Source: Actinomycetota bacterium
Lineage (GTDB): Bacteria > Actinomycetota > Actinomycetes > Propionibacteriales > Propionibacteriaceae
Assembly: GCA_016213595.1 (NCBI GenBank)
Contig: JACRAA010000008.1
Location: 1-19,698, forward strand
Direction: 5' to 3'
DNA length: 19,698 nt
A program made the position numbers and the translations under genes. Positions within the stretch are counted from its first letter, which is position 1. Every line of letters starts with the position of its first letter. Under the pieces are notes generated by a model. It did not search any database. It was not told the origin of the DNA and was given only the letters and a program-made list of their open reading frames with translations. This document shows positions 14,149 to 19,698 of this stretch, one piece after another.

Positions 14149-14184
14149 CTCATAATCCCTGGGTCGTGGGTTCGAGCCCCACCC
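14149..14184 (+). repeat. Right attachment repeat (attR core), partial tRNA-Met copy
   Basis: This is an exact 36-bp copy of 9274-9309. No tRNA 5' half precedes it, so it is not a tRNA gene. After the repeat the sequence continues CC, A and CCA (discriminator-like A14187, CCA at 14188-14190). This can be aligned to the intact acceptor strand if 3 nt (GCC) were deleted. It probably represents the displaced chromosomal 3' end left after integration. It lies 33 bp before the stop of the secreted protein gene. Confidence 0.82.
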
Positions 14185-14223
14185 CCACCAGCACGTTAGT
14201 GCTCGTTCACTAGTTCCGGTACG

Positions 14224-17200
14224 TCATTGCGCCGGCAGGATCTCGTACAGCGCGAGGTTCCACTTGTCGGTGGTCGGGGCAACGTCGTTGATGGTCACCT
14301 TGGTCCCCGCCGCCGGGGTGCTGGCTGTCTGACGCTGCACCCAGAGCGAGTCACCCTCCGGGGTGAGGTACTCGTCGACGACGGTCTGCCCGGAGCCGGC
14401 CGTACGGGCGACTGCGCTGTCCCAGTCGTTCCCCGCGGCCCAGATCCAGGAGCCGGCTCGAGTGGTCGTCACCGAGGCCGTCGGCGCCCCGCTCGCGGCG
14501 CTGCCGCCGGCGGTGGCACCCGCGGCCGACAGGTCTGCGCCCGTGACCGCCGCCACCACAAGGCTGCCCGAATAGCCACCAACGGCAGGAGTGGCGGTGA
14601 TGGCGACGTTGGTCAGCTTCGCCGCGGCGGGAGCCGTCCACACCTCCGCGGTCCCTGCCTGGCTGTTCACCCGCGTGCGCAGCGTCCAGGACAGTCCTCC
14701 ACCCGATACCGTCGCGAAACTGGATCCTCCGGATGCGGGACCGTCCGAGGTCACGAATGCCACGATCAGCTCATTGGGCCCAGCGGTGGTCAGTGCCGGC
14801 GACACCAGGGACGTCGACGCCGAGGACCCGTGCCTGACAACCAGCGTGTCGAGGGCGAGGCTGCTGGCGGCAGCCGCCGGCGTCACCAAGGTCGCCGTGT
14901 TCGAGGCTGGACCGACGTTGCCAGCCGCATCCACCGCCACCACCACATAGGAGTACGTCGTGCTGGCTTTCACAGTGGAGTCCACATAGCCGGTCGTGGT
15001 CGAGGCGCCGAGAGCCACCCCATCCCGCCGCACGTCGTACCGGACGACGCCGACATCGTCCGTTGCCGCGGTCCAGCTCAGGCGCACCGACCCGTCGACG
15101 CCGGAGACCGCCCTCAGGTCAGTCGGGGCCGTTGGCGGCTGGATGTCGGGTGCAGCGGGCGTCGCGAAGGTCCGGTCACCTGATGAGGCGGAGTTCCCCG
15201 CGGCATCGCTCGAGCGCACCCGATAGTGGTACGTGGTGTTGGCCGCCAGCCCTGCAATGACCTGGGTGTGCGCGGTGTCAAGGCTGGTGTTGAGCGCCGT
15301 GCTGCTGCCATAGGAGACGCTTGTGCCGTAGTCGACCTGGGAGGTGGCCGGTTCGTTGGTGGTCCACGAGACGGTGGCGCCGTTCTGGTTCACGTCGCGA
15401 CTCGCCACGTCACTGATGACCGGTGGCGTGGTGTCGGTGGTGGCGCCTGCGCTGATGCTGACGTTGTCGAAAACGGCCGTTCCCAGCACCGCGTTGTCGT
15501 GCGAGGTGACAGCCAGGCCGACGTACGCGGTGGCGCCCAGTGTGAGCTGAGAGCTACCAACGCTCGACCAGGTCACACCATCAGCCGAGGTGTACGCGGT
15601 GATGCCAGTTCCGGCGCGAGTCAGCCGCAGCCAGTAGGGAGGATCACCAGAGCTGGGCACGTGACTGGTCGTACCTCCCGTGATGGTGCGGGTCTGGAAG
15701 GCGACCCCGTTCCCCGGAGTCATGGCGAGCAAGGCGTGCCTGGAGCTGGCGTCCAGGCTCTCGCGGACCATGACGCCTGCCTTCGCCCACGCATCGGTGA
15801 ACTGCTGCTGGGTGACTCGCGCGGTCACCGAGCCGTCACCTGACATCTGTCGATAGGCGAATTGGAACCCATCCGAGGTGCCCCAGATGTCTGTCCCGCC
15901 GCCCTGGACGGTGACGACGCCGCCAGCGGTCGTTGTGGATCCGGGCACCCCGACGCTGCCGATGTCGACGCCCGTGAGCTGGGTATCGCCAGCCGCGGTC
16001 ACCGTCACGGTCACCGGCAGCGACGTCGAGACCCCGCCCTGGTCGTCGTACGCCTTGGCGAAGTAGCTGTGACTGCCGGCGGTGACGCCGCTGACGCTGA
16101 ACTGGTACGGAACAGTGGTGTCCTGACCCAGCAGCGTGCCGTCCTGGTAGAACTCGACCTTGCTCACCGCGCCGTCAAGGTCGGTGGCGACCGCGGCGAG
16201 GCCGAAAGCGGCCGGCGCGGCATAGCTGGTCCCGGCGGATGGCGCGGTCAGGCTCACGACGGGAGGGAGGTTCGGTGCTGCGCCGGTCATCGCCACAGCG
16301 ACGGCGGTCCCGTTGTCGTGGCGGATCTTGAGCAGGCTCTGGCTGGGGTCGTAGGTCCAGCCTTCCGCCGCCAGGTCACTGCGGAGGGCCAGCTGCTTTC
16401 CCCCGACCGTAACCGTCGTGGGTGCTGCGGCGGTCTTGATCGTCTCGATGCCCGCACTGTCGAAAGTGGTGTAGCTGACCTGGCCGGCACCGTAGGTCAC
16501 GTTCGTGACGACCGAACTGGAGTCCAACAGGTGGGTTTGACCCATCGGTGCCCACTCCGGCACGGCGAACATCCCCACCAGGAAGTGACGAATGTAGTCA
16601 CCGTAGCCATCCGTGAACCACTGGTTGTTGACGCTCGGCCCGTCGATCACAACGCCATTGCTGCGCGCCATGTAGGTCGCCCAGTTGAAGGCCCGGTACG
16701 CCTTCTCCTTAGCGGCGAGATCACCGGTTCGTGCGTAGAGGAGCGCGTTGACGGAGGCGTAGCGACTGGTGTGGCTCCCCATCGCGTGCATGAAGGCCTG
16801 CTGCTCCATGATTGTCGTTGCACCGAACTCGGTCACCCCGAACGTGGATTCCACCCAGGAGATCAGGCCCCGCACGTGCGTCTCCCAGTCCGGGTCCTTG
16901 TCCGGATGGCGCAACAAGTAGCGCGCCACCATCATGGCGTTCAGCTGGTTCGTGTTGGAGGTGTCGGACTGGACGGCAACATCCTCGAAGTAGCCCGACC
17001 ACGCATTGTTCTTCATCGGGTAGGCCATCATCCAGGTCCAGGCTGTGTTCCGGGCGGACAAGTGTGCTGCGGTGGCGAGGCCCAGTCGGTCGAGCTCGTC
17101 GAACAGCTCGATGGCGGAGATGACATGGGCGCTGTACTGCTCCCGGATGGCGCCCGTCTGAGCGTTGACGCGGAACGGCCAGGGCGACTGGGTGGAAGTC

Positions 17201-17868
17201 CCTGCCCGCACGTGGCTCGCGAGCGCGTTCGCGGCATCGACCGCGGCAGCTCGGTAGCTGGTGTTCCCGGTGGCTTCAAATAACAGCAACAAGGCATAGC
17301 CGAGCTCCGCGACCTTGTCCGGCTCGAGGTACCCCGCCCCGTCTCCCACGCCGGTCGAGTTGCCGTAGCTCGCACCGCTATAGACCAGCGAGCCCGCGTC
17401 GCCACTGGCATAAGGCACGTTGGCCCAGTTGTCCGTGGCGAGAGTCATTCCATGGCTGAGGTGCTGGTTCGCCATCGTTTGAGCCACTGCGAGGACGGCG
17501 CTGTTCCCGGAGTACTTGTTGTACTCGATCGCCGACTCGATCAGCATGGCGTGCATGCCTGCCGGATTGTTCGGCCAGCCGGCCATGGCCTGGGTGTCGG
17601 GGTTCAGGTACGACTGCGACAGATACGCCGGTTGGCCCGTGCTGGGATCGTCGGGGACCTGCTTGAGGAGGTAGTTCCAGGCCAGCGCCGTCACGGCGTC
17701 GTAGGCCTGGTTCTGACTCGGCAGCCACGAGACGATCTTGCCGTCGCTGTCGGTCACCACGCTGTGACCGTTGATGCTGGTGGCCGCCGACGCCGGTGTC
17801 ACGGGGCCGAGCACGAGCAGCCAGGCAAGGATGAGTGCCCAGACGCTCCCTGCAGGAAACCTGTTCAT
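14224..17868 (-). CDS. Large secreted modular protein, probable polysaccharide-active enzyme
   Basis: A 1214-residue protein from ATG 17868, preceded by GAGGAG 7 nt upstream. Residues 1-28 are a signal peptide (basic MNR, hydrophobic core, ASA cleavage site). Residues 30 to about 525 are helix-rich and repetitive, with Trp/Tyr/Asp/Asn-rich loops (GWPNNPAGMHAML, EDVAVQSDTSNTNQLNA, VNNQWFTDGYGDY). This fits an alpha/alpha-toroid of the glycoside hydrolase, lyase or epimerase kind, but I cannot name the family. An Ig-like domain (PPVVSLTAPSAG, KVEFYQDGTLLG) follows at about 533-625. A DUF1349-like beta-sandwich (KAGVMVRESLDASSRHALL) lies at about 631-808. Two FN3 domains lie at about 811-900 and 907-995, and a C-terminal beta-rich domain at 996-1214. 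It probably acts outside the cell on a polymer. It lies outside the integrative element and is divergent from the APH-family gene. Confidence 0.85.
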   Translation of the reverse strand: MNRFPAGSVWALILAWLLVLGPVTPASAATSINGHSVVTDSDGKIVSWLPSQNQAYDAVTALAWNYLLKQVPDDPSTGQPAYLSQSYLNPDTQAMAGWPNNPAGMHAMLIESAIEYNKYSGNSAVLAVAQTMANQHLSHGMTLATDNWANVPYASGDAGSLVYSGASYGNSTGVGDGAGYLEPDKVAELGYALLLLFEATGNTSYRAAAVDAANALASHVRAGTSTQSPWPFRVNAQTGAIREQYSAHVISAIELFDELDRLGLATAAHLSARNTAWTWMMAYPMKNNAWSGYFEDVAVQSDTSNTNQLNAMMVARYLLRHPDKDPDWETHVRGLISWVESTFGVTEFGATTIMEQQAFMHAMGSHTSRYASVNALLYARTGDLAAKEKAYRAFNWATYMARSNGVVIDGPSVNNQWFTDGYGDYIRHFLVGMFAVPEWAPMGQTHLLDSSSVVTNVTYGAGQVSYTTFDSAGIETIKTAAAPTTVTVGGKQLALRSDLAAEGWTYDPSQSLLKIRHDNGTAVAVAMTGAAPNLPPVVSLTAPSAGTSYAAPAAFGLAAVATDLDGAVSKVEFYQDGTLLGQDTTVPYQFSVSGVTAGSHSYFAKAYDDQGGVSTSLPVTVTVTAAGDTQLTGVDIGSVGVPGSTTTAGGVVTVQGGGTDIWGTSDGFQFAYRQMSGDGSVTARVTQQQFTDAWAKAGVMVRESLDASSRHALLAMTPGNGVAFQTRTITGGTTSHVPSSGDPPYWLRLTRAGTGITAYTSADGVTWSSVGSSQLTLGATAYVGLAVTSHDNAVLGTAVFDNVSISAGATTDTTPPVISDVASRDVNQNGATVSWTTNEPATSQVDYGTSVSYGSSTALNTSLDTAHTQVIAGLAANTTYHYRVRSSDAAGNSASSGDRTFATPAAPDIQPPTAPTDLRAVSGVDGSVRLSWTAATDDVGVVRYDVRRDGVALGASTTTGYVDSTVKASTTYSYVVVAVDAAGNVGPASNTATLVTPAAAASSLALDTLVVRHGSSASTSLVSPALTTAGPNELIVAFVTSDGPASGGSSFATVSGGGLSWTLRTRVNSQAGTAEVWTAPAAAKLTNVAITATPAVGGYSGSLVVAAVTGADLSAAGATAGGSAASGAPTASVTTTRAGSWIWAAGNDWDSAVARTAGSGQTVVDEYLTPEGDSLWVQRQTASTPAAGTKVTINDVAPTTDKWNLALYEILPAQ

Positions 17869-18173
17869 CCGCTTCTCCTCGGCTTCGGAACGCGTGAAGG
17901 TTCGCGCAGCGCCGACTGCTTGGATTGTGGGCTCACCATACGCGCGCACGGCCCCCGGGAATACAGGCTCTTCGCCGGTGAAGTGAGGTGAGCGAGACAC
18001 GACGGCGAGGTCGGGGTCCGGTGGTGTCGGGTCAATGCCTTCCAGGACAGGGAGTTACCACGTTTCTGGAAACAGTCGACCGCCCTCAGGTCAGGAGGAG
18101 GTGGCTTCCGATCGTTATGTTCGGTTGAGGTCGCTACGTTGATGCCTCGTCAGACGTTCTGAGGAGTTCCGCG
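17869..18173. promoter_or_regulatory. Divergent intergenic region between the secreted protein and phosphotransferase genes
   Basis: These 305 bp contain no supported gene. They must carry the promoters of both flanking genes. A short inverted repeat, GTTTC (18062-18066) and GAAAC (18069-18073) with TG between, is the only symmetrical site I see and could be an operator half of some repressor. A six-codon mini-ORF (ATG 18142, TGA 18160-18162) ends where the ribosome-binding site of the phosphotransferase begins. No clear -35/-10 pair is evident. Confidence 0.4.
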
Positions 18174-19169
18174 ATCACGCACCCAACACCGTTCGTCGAG
18201 GAGCGGGCTACCGATCCGGCACTGCGGAGGACGCTGGGGGCCGCCGGTCTGCCAGCAACCGGGCGGTTTCTTCGAAAGGCCGGCTGGGTCAGCCGCGTGT
18301 GGGTCGGCGACGAATACGTCGTACGCCTGACCAACGGACAGTTCCGCGACGCGTACCGCCACGAGGCCGCAGTCGTCAACCTGCTCGCCGGCACCGAGGT
18401 CCCACACGCCCGGCACATCGCCCACGGTGACGGCCCGGACGGGTGGTGGTACGTCTCCGAACGCCTGCCCGGCCGAACCCTGTACGCGGCGTGGCCAGCG
18501 GCGGACTCGCACACGCGGCAATCAATGATCGAAAGTCTCGGCTTTGCGTTGCGGGCACTTCACCGCGTTCGCGTCCCAGCCGACCTGCTGCCGCCCTGGC
18601 TGGCCGACGCGCTGGCCGGCAAGCCATGGCCTGCGTTCCACCCGCCAGTCGTGAGTGCGGCGCTCCAGCAGGTCGAGGCTGCCCGGCGACTGCCCGGTCA
18701 TGACTCGCGCCTGCTCGCGGACGTCGCCGACTGGATCCAGGAGCGGTTGGCGTTGTTCGGCGCCGACGAACCCGTCCTCGTCCACGGTGATGTACATGGC
18801 TCCAACGTGATCGTCGACCGAGGACGAGTATCCGGTCTCATCGACTTCGCCGAGGCGCTGGCTCAGCCCGCGGATGCCGAGCTCGACACCATCCTGCGCT
18901 GGTGCGCGAAGTCGCGAGAGTACCCGCCCACACCCGACGAACAAGGGCTCGACGAGACCACGCTCAGTGAGGTCCCCGGATGGCTGCACGGCGCATATCC
19001 GGAGCTGTTCGAGCGCGAGCAACTGCGCGACCGGTTGAACTTCTACGACATGTACGGGGAGCTGGTGCTCTACGGACACCACCCCCTGCCTGACGTGCGC
19101 AAAGCGGCGCAGGATCGGATCGCTCGCCTGCTCTCCGGCCATAACCACCTAGATGGACTCGTCTGGTAG
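18174..19169 (+). CDS. Aminoglycoside phosphotransferase (APH) family protein, probable ATC start
   Basis: A kinase-like small-molecule phosphotransferase, 331 residues if it starts at ATC 18174. The catalytic loop is HGDVHGSN (His204, Asp206, Asn211) and the metal-binding Asp224 lies in LIDFAEA. An N-lobe strand with WVGDEYVVRL precedes RHEAAVVNLL, whose Glu should pair with the ATP lysine region, though the usual Lys appears as Arg. The first standard start is GTG 18297, which would cut off most of the first N-lobe strands. Upstream in the same frame the sequence reads THPTPFVEERATDPALRRTL, then GAAGLPATGRFLRKAGWVSR, clearly coding. GAGGAG lies 7 nt before the ATC. So either ATC is used as the start or an ATG was mutated. 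The substrate is unknown: an aminoglycoside, another antibiotic, or a metabolite. Confidence 0.8.
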   Translation: MTHPTPFVEERATDPALRRTLGAAGLPATGRFLRKAGWVSRVWVGDEYVVRLTNGQFRDAYRHEAAVVNLLAGTEVPHARHIAHGDGPDGWWYVSERLPGRTLYAAWPAADSHTRQSMIESLGFALRALHRVRVPADLLPPWLADALAGKPWPAFHPPVVSAALQQVEAARRLPGHDSRLLADVADWIQERLALFGADEPVLVHGDVHGSNVIVDRGRVSGLIDFAEALAQPADAELDTILRWCAKSREYPPTPDEQGLDETTLSEVPGWLHGAYPELFEREQLRDRLNFYDMYGELVLYGHHPLPDVRKAAQDRIARLLSGHNHLDGLVW

Positions 19170-19209
19170 CAATCAGCGAGAACCGACTCGACAGATACGT
19201 AACTATCAG

Positions 19210-19250
19210 TTGCGGAACTCTCTCGTGTCTGTTACGTTACGTACAGACAC
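19210..19250 (+). promoter_or_regulatory. Probable promoter with overlapping palindromic operator of the TetR gene
   Basis: TTGCGG (19210-19215) and TACGTT (19233-19238) are spaced by 17 bp, as for a -35/-10 pair. The -10 lies inside an inverted repeat with arms GTGTCTGT (19225-19232) and ACAGACAC (19243-19250) around a 10-bp A/T-richer centre (TACGTTACGT). The site ends 20 bp before the TetR start. TetR regulators usually repress their own gene from such sites. Confidence 0.55.
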
Positions 19251-19270
19251 GCAATAAGGAGCTGATCCTC

Positions 19271-19698
19271 ATGTCGGACCCGACGTTGGCGCCCCGCCGG
19301 CCCGGTGGTCGCGGCGGCGACCGCGGCCGTCCCAGGGATCCAGCCATGGACGAGGCCATCCTGCGGGCCACGATCGAGCTGCTGTCCGAGGTCGGCTACG
19401 TCTCCCTCACGGTGGCGGAGGTCGCCCGGCGTGCAGGGGTGAGCAAGCCCGCCATCTATCGCCGGTGGTCCCAGAAGTCCCAGCTGGTCGTCGAGGCCAT
19501 GGTGACCCAGATGCGTACCGCCAAGGACATGGAGTTCGGTCGCACCGAGGACGACCTACTGGCCCTCGCCGGGCAGCTGACCAGCCTCTTGACCCTGACG
19601 CCGTTCGGCCGGGTGCTCCCTGGACTGGTGGCGGAGATGGCCGACGACCCCGTGCTCGCCACCAGCTACCGCGACCTGATCATCAAGCCGAACCAGCG
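19271..19698 (+). CDS. TetR family transcriptional regulator, 3' end outside the window
   Basis: The ATG at 19271 has AAGGAG 9 nt upstream. After a Gly/Arg-rich leader (PRRPGGRGGDRGRPRDPAMD) the TetR N-terminal HTH is clear at about 27-73: ILRATIELLSEVGYVSLTVA, EVARRAGVSKPAIYRRW and SQKSQLVVEAM. The ligand-binding domain starts at about 80 and is cut by the window end after 142 codons; GRVLPGLVAEMADDPVL fits the TetR_C_11-type group. A palindrome directly upstream suggests autoregulation. The regulated target is not in the window unless it is the APH-family gene 101 bp upstream or genes further downstream. Confidence 0.88.
   Translation, partial: MSDPTLAPRRPGGRGGDRGRPRDPAMDEAILRATIELLSEVGYVSLTVAEVARRAGVSKPAIYRRWSQKSQLVVEAMVTQMRTAKDMEFGRTEDDLLALAGQLTSLLTLTPFGRVLPGLVAEMADDPVLATSYRDLIIKPNQ

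Larger units (their letters stand above)
9274..14184. mobile_element. Integrative element of about 4.9 kb inserted in the tRNA-Met 3' half
   Basis: A perfect 36-bp direct repeat (9274-9309 and 14149-14184) covers the anticodon loop to the start of the acceptor 3' strand. A tyrosine recombinase gene begins 49 bp after the intact tRNA. The enclosed genes are typical accessory cargo: a SIR2/HEPN protein, a possible nuclease-fold protein, an excisionase-type HTH protein and small ORFs. The cargo is visibly richer in A/T third positions than the flanks. No replication, transfer or phage structural gene is visible, so it is either a minimal genomic island or a satellite mobilised in trans. Established knowledge: tyrosine integrases commonly target tRNA 3' ends and rebuild the gene on insertion. 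Confidence 0.85.

Noticed and set aside
14149..14190. A second tRNA-Met gene
   Set aside because: Only the anticodon loop to T-arm portion is present. The 5' acceptor, the D-arm and the 5' strand of the anticodon stem are missing, so it is an attachment-site copy.
15862..17283. A 473-codon plus-strand frame inside the secreted protein gene
   Set aside because: The opposite strand encodes continuous recognisable Ig-like and toroid sequence with a signal peptide. This frame has no recognisable domain.
17869..18000. N-terminal extension of the secreted protein to a start at 18000
   Set aside because: The 44 extra residues would precede a textbook signal peptide, and the ATG at 17868 has a strong GAGGAG ribosome-binding site.
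1..19698. CRISPR array, transposase or IS element
   Set aside because: I saw no spaced direct-repeat array, no DDE or HUH transposase motif and no terminal inverted repeats with target duplications.

Overview
The window is high-GC DNA with actinobacterial hallmarks: strong G/C third-position bias, frequent GTG starts, 4-nt stop/start overlaps, a DUF3145 gene (a family known essentially from Actinomycetota) and a tRNA gene without a fully encoded CCA. The most likely source is a soil-type Actinomycetota chromosome. A narrower placement, for example Propionibacteriales, would be a guess.

Layout. Bases 1-9241 look like ordinary core chromosome. They hold the 5' end of a DUF3145 gene (-), an S9-family peptidase (+), a small four-helix membrane protein (+), a tight minus-strand operon reading moxR, DUF58, VWA, VWA, yggS from 7443 down to 2735, a single-pass membrane protein with a kinase-like N-terminus and a Ser/Pro-rich tail (+), and a PLDc_N-type membrane protein (-). 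A tRNA-Met(CAT) gene follows at 9242-9315.

Bases 9274-14184 form a compact integrative element of about 4.9 kb. It is bounded by a perfect 36-bp direct repeat of the tRNA 3' half. A tyrosine recombinase lies just inside the left repeat. The main cargo is a 549-residue protein with a SIR2-type NADase domain, a central nucleoside-deoxyribosyltransferase/TIR-like domain and a C-terminal HEPN-type helical domain carrying an RNxxxH motif. On the opposite strand are a protein with a possible PD-(D/E)xK-like core, an excisionase-type HTH protein with an apparent 1-nt frameshift, and two poorly supported small ORFs overlapping by ATGA. A perfect 8-bp inverted repeat and recurring TTGCACG words lie near the right end. 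I interpret the element as a minimal mobile carrier of a probable anti-phage (NAD-depleting and RNA-cleaving) protein. This is the most interesting part of the window.

Bases 14191-19698 return to chromosome-like sequence. They hold a 1214-residue secreted modular protein (alpha-helical catalytic-type region, Ig-like domain, beta-sandwich, two FN3 domains, C-terminal beta domain) on the minus strand. Next are an APH-family phosphotransferase whose best start is a non-canonical ATC, and a TetR regulator cut by the window edge, preceded by a palindromic operator overlapping its likely promoter.

All functional calls come from reading motifs and context by eye; no homology search was run.
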